From the NCBI GenBank assembly GCA_949290765.1, contig CASETG010000062.1, forward strand, positions 1 to 48,286: a stretch of 48,286 nucleotides of DNA. Reading direction: 5' to 3'. This document shows positions 37,932-45,551 of this stretch, one piece after another. The stretch's first letter is position 1; each line of letters begins with the position of its first letter. The position numbers and the translations under genes were made by a program. Source of the DNA: Oxalobacter formigenes (GTDB taxonomy: Bacteria; Pseudomonadota; Gammaproteobacteria; Burkholderiales; Burkholderiaceae_D). Under the pieces are notes generated by a model. The model was given only the letters and a program-made list of their open reading frames with translations. It searched no databases and was not told the DNA's origin.

Positions 37932-38381
37932 TCACTTCGGCAACCCCGAAATACGACTGCCGGGCTTCAGGCCATTCTTGCGAAACCATCCGGCATTCAT
38001 TTCAAGCGCATAACGAATCCAGCCGGCACTGCAATGGGAATCTGTCGTCATCGGCGCCATTTCCTCGATATTGACGATGGTTCCGTCATAATCGATAAAG
38101 GCCACAGACAGTGGAATCAACGTATTCTTCATCCACATACATGAACGTGCCGGCCGGTCGAAAACGAACAGCATACCGTTGTTTTCCGGCAAGGACTTTC
38201 TGTGCATCAGACCCTGCTCACGCTGCACATCAGTTGACGCCACTTCGGCATGAATGGTTTTCTTGCCCGCACGCAGCGTCACTGTATCGAAACGGACATC
38301 ACCCTGACCGGCCGCATACCCGTTCACAAAAGGAAAAACCGCTAAAACAGCCGCAAACACAAAACCACAGAATCTGTACAT
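37932..38381 (-). CDS. DUF192 family exported protein
   Basis: A 149-residue protein with a Sec signal peptide (cleavage near GYAAG). A complete DUF192 domain follows: EVASTDVQREQGLMHRKSLP, NGMLFVFDRPARSCMWMKNT, LIPLSVAFIDYDGTIVNIEEM, RYALEMNAGWFRKNGLKPGS. Function is unknown; the family is often periplasmic. The ribosome site (AGGGAGGGG, 2 bases before the ATG) is very strong. The terminator of the upstream small exported protein lies between the two genes, so a promoter must sit in the short gap 38382-38424 or some read-through occurs. Confidence 0.85.
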   Translation of the reverse strand: MYRFCGFVFAAVLAVFPFVNGYAAGQGDVRFDTVTLRAGKKTIHAEVASTDVQREQGLMHRKSLPENNGMLFVFDRPARSCMWMKNTLIPLSVAFIDYDGTIVNIEEMAPMTTDSHCSAGWIRYALEMNAGWFRKNGLKPGSRISGLPK

Positions 38382-38424
38382 GACCCCTCCCTGAGTGAAA
38401 AAGGCATTCTACCTGACACCATAA

Positions 38425-38451
38425 AAAAAGCGGGACAAATCCCGCTTTTTT
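38425..38451 (-). terminator. Terminator after the first Asr-like gene
   Basis: On the minus strand AAAAAGCGGGA, a short loop, TCCCGCTTTTTTT, 18 bases after the stop of the 115-residue exported protein. The intact neighbours in the family have a similar AT-flanked GC hairpin right behind the stop. Confidence 0.82.
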
Positions 38452-38468
38452 CAACTGTATAAACCGTC

Positions 38469-38816
38469 TTACCGACCCGGTCTGCCATGAGGCCCCTGTC
38501 TTCTGTCCGGCCCCGGCCTTGCGTGAGAATCTCTCCTGTCCGGCCCGGGTTTTGCGTGAGAACCTCTCCTGTCCGGTCCCGGTTTGGCGTGAGCCCCTCT
38601 TCTGTCCGGCCCAGGTTTTGCATGAGACCCTCTCCTGTCAGGGCCAGGCCTTGCATGAGATCCGGCACGTCTGTCCGGTCCAGGCTTGGCATGCGGCTTC
38701 TGTTTGGCATGCGGTGCCGGCCGTTTATGAGGTTCCGGTTTGCCATGCGAAGGCGGTGCCGCAAAAGCGGCACAGGCAAACAGGGCCGACACCAAAACAG
38801 CAATGATCTTTTTCAT
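38469..38816 (-). CDS. Small exported His/Arg/Pro-rich repeat protein, Asr-like family copy 1
   Basis: A 115-residue protein. The signal peptide (residues 1-19, MKKIIAVLVSALFACAAFA) is almost the same as in the two copies at 39.1 and 40.0 kb. The mature part has no hydrophobic segment. It consists of Pro, His, Arg, Lys and Gly with six copies of PGPDRR (45-50, 57-62, 68-73, 79-84, 90-95, 101-106), spaced by 11 or 12 residues and separated by HA/SH. It is strongly basic and probably disordered; the many His could buffer protons or bind metal. AAGGAG lies 7 bases before the ATG. It resembles acid-shock protein Asr in build only. Function is unknown. Confidence 0.82.
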   Translation of the reverse strand: MKKIIAVLVSALFACAAFAAPPSHGKPEPHKRPAPHAKQKPHAKPGPDRRAGSHARPGPDRRGSHAKPGPDRRGAHAKPGPDRRGSHAKPGPDRRDSHARPGPDRRQGPHGRPGR

Positions 38817-38892
38817 GAACGAACTCCTTCTTTCTGTCTGTGTTATCAAAATATTTTTTTCAGAACCAACCAGAACAAACCACTACTTGCAA

Positions 38893-38943
38893 ATAACGCA
38901 ACATTTTTCGATACGTTGACACGGCAAATGTAACAAATGTAAC
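38893..38943 (-). promoter_or_regulatory. Promoter of Asr-like copy 1 with upstream GTTAC direct repeat
   Basis: Read on the minus strand: two GTTAC boxes 9 bases apart (38939-38943 and 38930-38934), then GTCAAC (38915-38920), 16 bases, CGTTAT (38893-38898). The same core occurs before each family member. Transcription would start near 38886, leaving a leader of about 70 bases. The -35-like box is far from TTGACA, so an activator at the repeats is likely. Confidence 0.6.
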
Positions 38944-39023
38944 ACCCCATCCCTTCGCATGAACGGCAAATACCTGATGGCACTACACCTGCGGCATTCT
39001 TGCCACCTGTCCGGAAACGGCAC

Positions 39024-39053
39024 AAAAAAAAGCGGGAATCATCCCGCTTTTTT
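39024..39053 (-). terminator. Terminator after Asr-like copy 2
   Basis: GCGGGA, loop of four, TCCCGC (39032-39047) with A- and T-runs on both sides, 19 bases after the stop of the 85-residue protein. Stem sequence is the same as in the terminator of copy 1, which supports duplication of the whole unit. Confidence 0.82.
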
Positions 39054-39071
39054 CATAATCGTGAAAAACGA

Positions 39072-39329
39072 TTATTTGGCGGCCGGCGCCGGAGCATCGG
39101 CCTTGTCTTCAATCTTGACGTCTTTTTTTACCTGTTTCTTGGTGGTCGTAGCCTTTTTCGCTTTCTTGACCGGCGCAGCCTTCTTGGCACACTTGACCGG
39201 AGCCGCCTTTTCCGCAGCAGGTGCAGCCTTTTCAACAGCCGGAGCGGCAGCATTTTCAGCAGCCGGAGCGGCAGCGAAAGCAGCGGAAGCGAACAAACCC
39301 GAAATTACAACAGCAACCAATTTTTTCAT
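39072..39329 (-). CDS. Small exported Lys/Ala/Pro-rich protein, Asr-like family copy 2
   Basis: An 85-residue protein with signal peptide MKKLVAVVISGLFASAAFAA and a mature part made almost entirely of Ala, Lys, Pro, Val and Glu. It contains imperfect repeats (AAPAVEKAAPAAEKAAPVK, then KKAAPVKKAKKATTTKKQ) and one Cys near residue 49. Composition and build are like the mature part of enterobacterial Asr or histone H1-like tails, but export favours a periplasmic role. AAGGA lies 9 bases before the ATG; a TTG two codons upstream is possible. It has its own promoter and terminator. Function unknown. Confidence 0.8.
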   Translation of the reverse strand: MKKLVAVVISGLFASAAFAAAPAAENAAAPAVEKAAPAAEKAAPVKCAKKAAPVKKAKKATTTKKQVKKDVKIEDKADAPAPAAK

Positions 39330-39385
39330 TTTCAAAATTCCTTAAAGATGATGGAGAAAATTACCAATCCGATTGGATCGCCTCA

Positions 39386-39414
39386 TTAACGGAACAGGCA
39401 TCACAACGGTTGAC
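39386..39414 (-). promoter_or_regulatory. Promoter of Asr-like copy 2
   Basis: GTCAAC (39409-39414), 17 bases, CGTTAA (39386-39391) on the minus strand, the same core as copies 1, 3 and the decayed copy. The upstream GTTAC repeat is at best degenerate here (GATAC, 4 bases, GATAA). The leader would be about 50 bases. Confidence 0.55.
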
Positions 39415-39552
39415 TGTTTCCATCCTGTTATCTCACGTATCCGCACGGCACTTGCCAAAAATCATGCAACAAAACAAATACCGTTCAGAATCAACAAGTT
39501 AAAATTTTTTGCATACAGAGACAAGCCGACAGTCGGCCACTCTTTGCGACAA

Positions 39553-39701
39553 ACCGGAAAATGATTTTCCGGTACACACATCCTTTACGGACGTCGTCTT
39601 TTCGGCCGGAACTTTTGCCGCCTTGTCCGTTTTTCAGGCGCCGTTTTTCCCATCCAGGGAAGCGGTACAAGGCGCAAATCCTGCGGCAATCATTTTTTCA
39701 T
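39553..39701 (-). pseudogene. Decayed fourth copy of the Asr-like exported protein family
   Basis: AAAGGA and an ATG (39699-39701) start a frame that reads MKK and then stops (TGA, 39690-39692). One base out of frame it continues as MIAAGFAPCTASLDGKNGA, a second stop, then KTDKAAKVPAEKTTSVKDV, a Lys/Ala/Pro/Thr tail of the same kind as copy 2. The hydrophobic signal core is lost. A hairpin (ACCGGAAAA...TTTTCCGGT, 39553-39573) sits where the other copies have their terminator. The family promoter is intact upstream. Relation to the family rests on order, promoter and composition. It is not an alignment result. Confidence 0.6.
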
Positions 39702-39752
39702 ACGGTATCCTTTCACTTGCTTGCACACAAACATCCGGATGAACTGTCTGAA

Positions 39753-39815
39753 CTAACGCATGCATATTCGCAGCGGTTGACGGAATGTAGATGACAAAAT
39801 CGTAACATTTGTAAC
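39753..39815 (-). promoter_or_regulatory. Family promoter in front of the decayed copy
   Basis: On the minus strand GTTAC at 39811-39815 and 39802-39806 (9 apart), then GTCAAC (39776-39781), 17 bases, CGTTAG (39753-39758). The distance from the second repeat to GTCAAC is 20 bases, against 19 in copy 3 and 9 in copy 1, so the boxes differ by about one helix turn. Confidence 0.55.
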
Positions 39816-39931
39816 CGGATTCACATCCCTCACATCATCCCGCCACGAACCCGCCCACGGTCTCATGCCATACGACACATCGCACACGCAATGCGGCCGG
39901 GATGCGCCTTTTTTCCTGATGACAGACAAAG

Positions 39932-39961
39932 AAAAAGGCAGGATCATGTCCCGCCTTTTTT
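39932..39961 (-). terminator. Terminator after Asr-like copy 3
   Basis: AAAAAGGC-A-GGA, loop TCATG, TCC-C-GCCTTTTTT. The one mismatch becomes G-U in the minus-strand RNA, and the T-run follows. It lies 16 bases after the stop of the 111-residue protein. Confidence 0.75.
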
Positions 39962-39976
39962 ACCGAAACCGGAAAA

Positions 39977-40312
39977 TTATTTCCCGACAACCGCATCCTT
40001 CGATGGCAACAGCTTGCCTGCTTCTGCTGGAGCGGCCTTGAGCGCATCGCCGGAGCCGGTTTTTCCTGCATCTGCCGGTACGGCCTTGAGCCCTTCAACC
40101 GGAACGACCTTGCCAGCTTCTGCCGGTGCTGCCTTGTCCGCCTCGACAGGTGCAGCCTTGAGTGCATCCGCCGATTCGATCTTGCCTGCTTCGGCCGGCG
40201 CAGCCATTTCGGCCTTTTCAGGTATCGTCAAAGTCTTTTCTGCAGCAGGGGCAGCAGCAAAGGCGGCAGATGCGAACAGTCCGGAGACCAGGATAGCAAT
40301 AACTTTCTTCAT
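39977..40312 (-). CDS. Small exported Ala/Lys/Glu-rich repeat protein, Asr-like family copy 3
   Basis: A 111-residue protein with signal peptide MKKVIAILVSGLFASAAFAA, differing from copy 2 at only a few positions. The mature part is built of degenerate units of the type APxEAxK: AAPAEAGK, AAPVEADK, AAPAEAGK, AVPADAGK, AAPAEAGK. These are interleaved with DALK/EGLK. It is close to neutral in charge, unlike copies 1 and 2, so the family keeps the signal peptide and promoter but varies the cargo. AAGGA lies 7 bases before the ATG. Function unknown; the build is Asr-like. Confidence 0.8.
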   Translation of the reverse strand: MKKVIAILVSGLFASAAFAAAPAAEKTLTIPEKAEMAAPAEAGKIESADALKAAPVEADKAAPAEAGKVVPVEGLKAVPADAGKTGSGDALKAAPAEAGKLLPSKDAVVGK

Positions 40313-40365
40313 TCGTATTTCCTTCTGTTTTTCAGTGAAACAATAATCCTCACGGATTGACTGTT

Positions 40366-40427
40366 TTAACGAATGCACTTCCCGGCCGGTTGACGAATGA
40401 CATGTAAGAATTCGTAACAAGTGTAAC
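40366..40427 (-). promoter_or_regulatory. Promoter of Asr-like copy 3 with GTTAC repeats
   Basis: On the minus strand GTTAC at 40423-40427 and 40414-40418, a third partial box CTTAC 10 bases on, then GTCAAC (40389-40394), 17 bases, CGTTAA (40366-40371). The leader would be about 50 bases. This is the fullest version of the family promoter. Confidence 0.6.
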
Positions 40428-40462
40428 AAACGTCGCCCAACGTACACTATCTTCCGCCATCT

Positions 40463-41578
40463 TCACGGTTTTTGCACAGGACTGTCTTTCAGAAAAGGAT
40501 AATCCGTATAACCTTTCGGCCCTTCGGTATAAAACGTGGCACGATCAGGCGCATTGTAGGGGCCATCCTGCCGGATACGCGCCACCAAATCCGGATTGGC
40601 GATATAAAGCCGCCCGAAGCCGACAGCATCCGCCAGACCGCTTTGCAAGACAGCTTCTGCTTTTTCACGCGTATATTCGCCAGCATAAATCAGGGCACCC
40701 GGAAAAGCCTGCCGAATCTTTTTCTTGAACGCATCCGTCAATGCAATACCGCCCACCCAACTCGGCTCCGCCACGCTCAGATATGCGATATTGCGCTTGC
40801 CGAATTCCGCCGCAAGATACAAAGCCATCTCTTCCGGTTCGGCATCGTCGATTCCATTGATATTGAAATAAGGAGAAATCCGCACGCCAAGCCTGTCACA
40901 TGGAACCACTTCCAGCATGGCATCCAGCACTTCAAGCGTCAGTCTGGCACGGTTTTCCAGCGAGCCGCCATAGCGGTCTGTCCGCCGGTTGGTATTTGTC
41001 GCCTGAAATTGCTGGAGAAGATAACCATTTGCCGCGTGTTCCTCGACAAAATCGAAACCGGCGCGCACCGCGCGTGCGGCAGCATCGCGATATTGCCCGA
41101 CAATCCGGCCGATTTCTTCAACCGAGAGAGCCCTGGGAGGATCACACGGTACAAAAGCATGCTCGCCGTTTTCCCGTATGATATGACACTTCGTCCCTTC
41201 AGCCGGGATAGCCGATGGCGCAACCGGCGCGCCCCCGTTCTGGAAATAGGCATGCGACACCCTGCCGACATGCCACAGCTGCGCGGAGATTCTTCCACCA
41301 TTGGCGTGCACGGCTTCAACCACCTTTTTCCAGCCTGCTTCCTGCGCATCGGTATAGATTCCGGCAGAACCGGCATACCCCTGCGCCGAACGCGAAATCT
41401 GCGCCGCCTCGGAAATAATCAGCCCCGCGGAAGCACGCTGTGCATAATATTCGGCATTGAGCGCCGTCGGTACATTATCGGGCTCCGCCGTCCTGCAACG
41501 TGTCAACGGCGCCATCACGACACGATTCGCCAGTTCGGTATGCCCTATCTTCACCGGGGTCAGCAATTTCAGTTCCAT
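40463..41578 (-). CDS. nemA: Old yellow enzyme-family ene-reductase (NemA-like)
   Basis: A 371-residue FMN-dependent NAD(P)H oxidoreductase with a TIM-barrel fold. Landmarks are NRVVMAPLTRCR (about 19-30), QLWHVGRVSH, FVEEHAANGYLLQQF with the His and Asn that hold the substrate carbonyl or nitro group, TDRYGGSLENR, and GFGRLYIANPDL near the C-terminus for FMN phosphate. It reduces activated alkenes; NemA members also act on N-ethylmaleimide and nitrate esters. AAGGAG lies 6 bases before the ATG; a GTG one codon earlier is the alternative. It is monocistronic, with no nemR-like regulator in this window. Confidence 0.93.
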   Translation of the reverse strand: MELKLLTPVKIGHTELANRVVMAPLTRCRTAEPDNVPTALNAEYYAQRASAGLIISEAAQISRSAQGYAGSAGIYTDAQEAGWKKVVEAVHANGGRISAQLWHVGRVSHAYFQNGGAPVAPSAIPAEGTKCHIIRENGEHAFVPCDPPRALSVEEIGRIVGQYRDAAARAVRAGFDFVEEHAANGYLLQQFQATNTNRRTDRYGGSLENRARLTLEVLDAMLEVVPCDRLGVRISPYFNINGIDDAEPEEMALYLAAEFGKRNIAYLSVAEPSWVGGIALTDAFKKKIRQAFPGALIYAGEYTREKAEAVLQSGLADAVGFGRLYIANPDLVARIRQDGPYNAPDRATFYTEGPKGYTDYPFLKDSPVQKP

Positions 41579-41796
41579 CACAATCTCCTTTCATTGTCCG
41601 TGCAACGGCAGATACCGGCCGGCCTCATTTTCATATCCTGTTGCATACAGTCTGCCACAGAAACGGATATCCGCACACTAACGACTCAATCCATCGCCTC
41701 ATTCCGGCATCTTCCCGCGCCATCTTTTCGCACGCCGCGAATGATTCCGCATAAAATCATGAATGAATCTTTCGCCATCTTCAAACAAATCGATAT

Positions 41797-42297
41797 ATGA
41801 AACCACTGATTCACTTCGTTCACGGAAAAGAAAGCGGCCCGTGGGGCACGAAAATACGGCATCTGGCAAAAATCGCTGAAGAAATGGGCTACGATGTGGA
41901 AAGTCTGGACTATTCATCGACCACCGACCCGGAAGTCCGGGTCGGCATGCTCGTGGATGCCTGCCGCAAACGCCCGGCCGATTTTCTGGTCGGCTCCAGC
42001 ATGGGGGGATGGGTCGCCATGACGGCCAGCGCATCGATTCCCGTCAAGGGACTATTCCTGCTCGCACCCGCCATCGATATCCCTGGCTATCCGCCATACC
42101 GGCTCGGCTGCGAGGGCAATGCCATCGAAATCGTCCACGGATGGCGCGACAGCCTGATTCCGGCAGCCAACGTCATCCGCTTCAGCCAGAACACCCTGTG
42201 TACACTCCATCTGGTCGATGACGAACACCGCCTCAAAAATCGGCTCGTGCAAACCGGCCACTATCTGGCATCGTTCCTGAAAAGGATGAACGGATAG
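41797..42297 (+). CDS. Small alpha/beta-hydrolase (YqiA/RBBP9-like)
   Basis: A 166-residue single-domain hydrolase. The N-terminal strand and oxyanion region are FVHGKESGPWGTK (about 7-19), the nucleophile elbow is VGSSMGGWVA (about 64-73), the acid is Asp in VHGWRDSLIP (about 113-122) and the final His is in VDDEHRLK. The build matches small esterases such as YqiA. The substrate is unknown. No good ribosome site precedes the ATG. It is divergent from nemA across 218 bases that hold no other recognised signal, and a terminator follows. Confidence 0.82.
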   Translation: MKPLIHFVHGKESGPWGTKIRHLAKIAEEMGYDVESLDYSSTTDPEVRVGMLVDACRKRPADFLVGSSMGGWVAMTASASIPVKGLFLLAPAIDIPGYPPYRLGCEGNAIEIVHGWRDSLIPAANVIRFSQNTLCTLHLVDDEHRLKNRLVQTGHYLASFLKRMNG

Positions 42298-42312
42298 AGA
42301 CCACGCCATAAA

Positions 42313-42340
42313 AAAACGGGAACAAGGTTCCCGTTCTTTT
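42313..42340. terminator. Terminator between the alpha/beta-hydrolase and the small membrane protein
   Basis: AAACGGGAAC, loop AAG, GTTCCCGTT then CTTTT, 16 bases after the hydrolase stop. The A-run on the left gives it a T-run in the other direction too, behind the convergent membrane-protein gene that ends 15 bases further on. Confidence 0.8.
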
Positions 42341-42354
42341 ATGCTCGCATCCAC

Positions 42355-42687
42355 TCACTGTTTCGGCTTGTTCACCGGAGGAAACGGCGTTTTGTCATCT
42401 TCCGGCTGAATCTTGCGCGTCGTCAGATACAACAGCATCACGGCGGCAATACCGAAAATCACCCACAATCCGACCAGCGCACCGGTGGAAGGGGGCTCCA
42501 TTTCAGGCGGCGGAAAGGTGGCGAAACAGGCGTAAAAGAAAAACAGTGCGGGGAAAATACCTATCAGCACGCCAAACGTATGCGCGACGCCCTTGCGAGC
42601 ACCCTTGCGCATATTGTGCTTGTACAAACGATGCCAACCCCACGCGAAAATCAGAAGCGCCGCAACAAAAGCAAAAATGGTAATCAT
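42355..42687 (-). CDS. Hypothetical small membrane protein
   Basis: A 110-residue protein I do not recognise. Three hydrophobic segments lie at about residues 2-22 (with aromatic residues, FAWGWHRLY), 34-56 (HTFGVLIGIFPALFFFYACF) and 66-88 (GALVGLWVIFGIAAVMLLYL). Between the first two is a basic loop (KHNMRKGARKG), which suggests cytoplasmic placement. The tail is hydrophilic and Pro/Lys-rich. The ATG at 42687 is chosen because GGGGG lies 7 bases upstream. It is next to the tRNA terminator, and no functional hint comes from neighbours. Confidence 0.65.
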   Translation of the reverse strand: MITIFAFVAALLIFAWGWHRLYKHNMRKGARKGVAHTFGVLIGIFPALFFFYACFATFPPPEMEPPSTGALVGLWVIFGIAAVMLLYLTTRKIQPEDDKTPFPPVNKPKQ

Positions 42688-42870
42688 GGTAATACCCCCG
42701 CCATTATCGAATGACTCCGAAAACATCGCTTGCCCTCATGGCACAGCCACCTCACGGGAAAAAGCTGTTTTCACGACCTGACGACAGCACTCCCGGCTAT
42801 TGTGTTTATATAACCCATCTTTTCCCGTTTCGCAACCGCACACCACACAAACCACGCCGGTTTCGCCACG

Positions 42871-42901
42871 AAAAAAGGGGAATGCGACTTTCGCATTCCC
42901 C
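42871..42901 (-). terminator. Terminator after the tRNA gene
   Basis: On the minus strand GGGGAATGCGA, loop AAG, TCGCATTCCCC and a six-base T-run, starting 8 bases after the tRNA CCA end. It probably ends the transcript that contains the tRNA and perhaps rpoD. Confidence 0.88.
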
Positions 42902-42908
42902 TGCTGTC

Positions 42909-42985
42909 TGGTGGGCCCACCAGGACTTGAACCTGGGACCAAAGGATTATGAGTCCTCTGCTCTAACCAACTGAGCTATAGGCCC
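42909..42985 (-). tRNA. tRNA-Ile2 with anticodon CAU
   Basis: A complete 77-base cloverleaf with the CCA end encoded. The acceptor stem is GGGCCTA/TGGGCCC with one G-U, the D-arm has AGCTCAGTTGGTTAGAGC, the anticodon loop is CTCATAA, and the T-arm is CCAGG-TTCAAGT-CCTGG. CAU could mean elongator Met or Ile2 (lysidine-modified, reading AUA). The variable loop and T-arm (TTGGTC...GGTTCAAGTCC) match E. coli tRNA-Ile2, and ileX also sits beside rpoD in E. coli, so Ile2 is preferred. It lies 17 bases after the rpoD stop. Confidence 0.85.
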
Positions 42986-43002
42986 TGTTACCGCCAAACC
43001 TG

Positions 43003-45483
43003 TCAATTACTTTCCAGGAAACTCTTAAGTTTATCCGATCGTGACGGATGACGCAATTTTCTCAAGGCTTTCGCCTCAATCTGGCGGATACGTTCACGGG
43101 TCACGTCGAACTGCTTGCCGACTTCTTCCAGCGTGTGATCCGTCGACATTTCAACACCGAAACGCATTCTCAGTACCTTCGCCTCACGTGGCGTCAGCGA
43201 ATCCAGCACATCCTTGACCACGCTGCGCATCGAGGCGTGCAATGCCGCATCGGCCGGAGCCAGCGTATTGTTGTCCTCGATGAAGTCGCCCAGATGCGAA
43301 TCGTCGTCGTCCCCGATCGGCGTTTCCATCGAAATCGGTTCCTTCGCGATCTTCATGATCTTGCGAATCTTGTCCTCAGGCATATCCATCTTCGCCGCGA
43401 GTGTCGCCGGATCCGGTTCCGAACCGGTCTCCTGCAAAATCTGCCGCGAGATACGGTTCATCTTGTTGATGGTCTCAATCATGTGAACCGGAATACGGAT
43501 GGTACGTGCCTGATCGGCAATCGAACGGGTGATCGCCTGACGAATCCACCAGGTCGCATACGTCGAGAACTTGTAGCCACGACGGTATTCGAACTTGTCC
43601 ACCGCCTTCATCAGACCGATATTGCCTTCCTGAATCAAATCCAGAAACTGCAAACCGCGATTGGTGTATTTCTTTGCGATCGAAATGACCAGACGCAGGT
43701 TCGCTTCCGTCATTTCCTTCTTCGCCTTGCGCGCACGCATTTCACCGGCAACCATCTTGCGATTGATTTCACGCAAGTCCGTCAGCGGCATCCCGATACG
43801 GTTTTCGATATCGACCAGTTTCTGCTGCAATTCCTTGATCATCGGCACATTGCGGGACAGAATCTCGCTGTACGGATGATTCGCGCCGACTTCCTCGTCG
43901 ACCCATTCCATATTCGTTTCGTTGCCCGGGAAAGTCTTGATGAAATGGGCACGCGGCACGCCGCACTTGTTGACCGCCACATTCAGGATTTCACGCTCTA
44001 TCTGACGAACCTCATCCATCTGCGCGCGCAGGGTATCGCACAGCTTTTCGATAAAGCGCGCGGTAAACCGCATACCCAGCAATTCTTCGGAAATGCTGTC
44101 ATGCGCCTGCACGTAGGCCGGCGAATTGTATCCGTCCTGCTCGAAAGCACGCTGCATTTTCTTGAAATGCTTTTCGATCAGCGCAAATCTGGCCAGTGCT
44201 TCCTCTTTCAGCTTTTCCAGCTGCTCTGCCGAAAAACCGGCTGCCGCGCCACTGGCGGAACCGCTGTCGCCATCGTCTTCGTCAGAGTCGTCGTCACCGT
44301 CGTCATCTCCGTCATCATCGTCGTCTTCATCGTCATCGGCATCGCTGTCGGATGCGGCGACCATCGGAGGCGTATCATCCTCTTCGTCGGCCATTCCATC
44401 GACAACTTCGTCGATCTTCACTTCATCCTTGCGGATTTTCTCGGCCTGTTCGATGATTTCCAGAATAGTGGTCGGACAGGAAGAAATCGCCTGAATCATG
44501 TCTTTCAGACCTTCCTCGATCCGCTTGGCGATTTCGATTTCCCCCTCGCGCGTCAGCAGTTCGACCGACCCCATTTCGCGCATGTACATGCGAACCGGAT
44601 CGGTGGTTCGTCCAAAATCGGAATCGACGGTCGACAGCGCCGCCTCGGCCGCCGCCTCGGCTTCCTCATCGCTCGTCACCGTCACGACATTGTCGGTCAG
44701 CAGTAGATCCTCGGCATCCGGTGCATGCTCATACACCGAAATCCCCATATCGTTGAACGTGCTGATAATCCCGTCGATCGCGTCGGGATCGATCACATTG
44801 TCCGGCAAATGGTCGTTGATTTCCGCATAGGTCAAAAACGAACGTTCCTTGCCCAGTTTGATGAGCATCTTCAGGCGCTCGCGCCGGCGTTCCAGTTCTT
44901 CTTCCGTCGCCTCCGAATCACCTGCCAGCGCGTCTTTGAGCAAAGCCTTTTCCTTGGCCTTGCGGTCCTTGGCGCGCGCCTTGTCCGCCGCTTTCATTTC
45001 GGCACGTTCCACGGCATTCAGCGCCGCGACTTCCTCGTTTTCCGGCTGGAAATCCTTCGGCTTGCGACCGCGCCGTCCCGGTACCTTCACAGCCGGCAAC
45101 ACGTAACCTGACGTATCGATGGCCGCCAGCTGCGCTGCATCCGTCGTGACGACAGTCGTTGACACATGCCCCTTGTCGGATGTGGCATCGCCCGTATCCT
45201 GTGCGACGACCTGACGGGGTTTTCTGCCGCGCGTACTCTTGACCTTGATCACGACGCCATCAGGCGCCACCGTTTCGGTGACGGCCGCTTTCTTGCGCCC
45301 TCTTTTCGGGGCTGCATCATCGGAAACCGGTTCAGCGGACACCTCGGACGGATGCGCCTGGGCTGCCGCATTCATGCCGGATGCAGTATCCTCACTCTGT
45401 TTGCGCCGACCACGCCGTTTGATGACAATAGTCGTGTTGTTCGTTTCATCTGTCCCTGTCCGGGATTTATCTGATTTATCCAT
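43003..45483 (-). CDS. rpoD: RNA polymerase primary sigma factor RpoD (sigma-70)
   Basis: An 826-residue housekeeping sigma factor, about 200 longer than E. coli sigma-70. Residues 1-200 are a low-complexity extension with four basic motifs (RRGRRK near 23, KRGRKK near 60, TRGRKPR near 84, RRGRKPK near 136) and a Lys/Ala helix. Region 1.1 lies at about 205-270. The non-conserved region contains a long Asp-rich run (about 390-425). Regions 2-4 are canonical: [39 protein letters not shown], and the helix-turn-helix [20 protein letters not shown]. It ends the rpsU-yqeY-dnaG-rpoD cluster and has its own candidate promoter. Confidence 0.97.
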   Translation of the reverse strand: MDKSDKSRTGTDETNNTTIVIKRRGRRKQSEDTASGMNAAAQAHPSEVSAEPVSDDAAPKRGRKKAAVTETVAPDGVVIKVKSTRGRKPRQVVAQDTGDATSDKGHVSTTVVTTDAAQLAAIDTSGYVLPAVKVPGRRGRKPKDFQPENEEVAALNAVERAEMKAADKARAKDRKAKEKALLKDALAGDSEATEEELERRRERLKMLIKLGKERSFLTYAEINDHLPDNVIDPDAIDGIISTFNDMGISVYEHAPDAEDLLLTDNVVTVTSDEEAEAAAEAALSTVDSDFGRTTDPVRMYMREMGSVELLTREGEIEIAKRIEEGLKDMIQAISSCPTTILEIIEQAEKIRKDEVKIDEVVDGMADEEDDTPPMVAASDSDADDDEDDDDDGDDDGDDDSDEDDGDSGSASGAAAGFSAEQLEKLKEEALARFALIEKHFKKMQRAFEQDGYNSPAYVQAHDSISEELLGMRFTARFIEKLCDTLRAQMDEVRQIEREILNVAVNKCGVPRAHFIKTFPGNETNMEWVDEEVGANHPYSEILSRNVPMIKELQQKLVDIENRIGMPLTDLREINRKMVAGEMRARKAKKEMTEANLRLVISIAKKYTNRGLQFLDLIQEGNIGLMKAVDKFEYRRGYKFSTYATWWIRQAITRSIADQARTIRIPVHMIETINKMNRISRQILQETGSEPDPATLAAKMDMPEDKIRKIMKIAKEPISMETPIGDDDDSHLGDFIEDNNTLAPADAALHASMRSVVKDVLDSLTPREAKVLRMRFGVEMSTDHTLEEVGKQFDVTRERIRQIEAKALRKLRHPSRSDKLKSFLESN

Positions 45484-45551
45484 GTCGTCCGTTGTCCGCT
45501 CGAAAATCCATCACACCGGAAACCACCGGTATTACTCAGACGATACCGGGC

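Noticed and set aside
38499..38684. Regular 33-bp repeats resembling a CRISPR array
   Set aside because: The repeats are contiguous with no unique spacers and stay in frame as PGPDRR units. They are coding tandem repeats.
42909..42985. Elongator tRNA-Met as identity of the CAU tRNA
   Set aside because: The variable loop and T-arm match tRNA-Ile2 better, and the position beside rpoD matches ileX of E. coli. Not fully excluded without a lysidine-identity check.
43048..44706. 552-codon plus-strand open frame
   Set aside because: Antisense to rpoD, whose conserved regions are intact.
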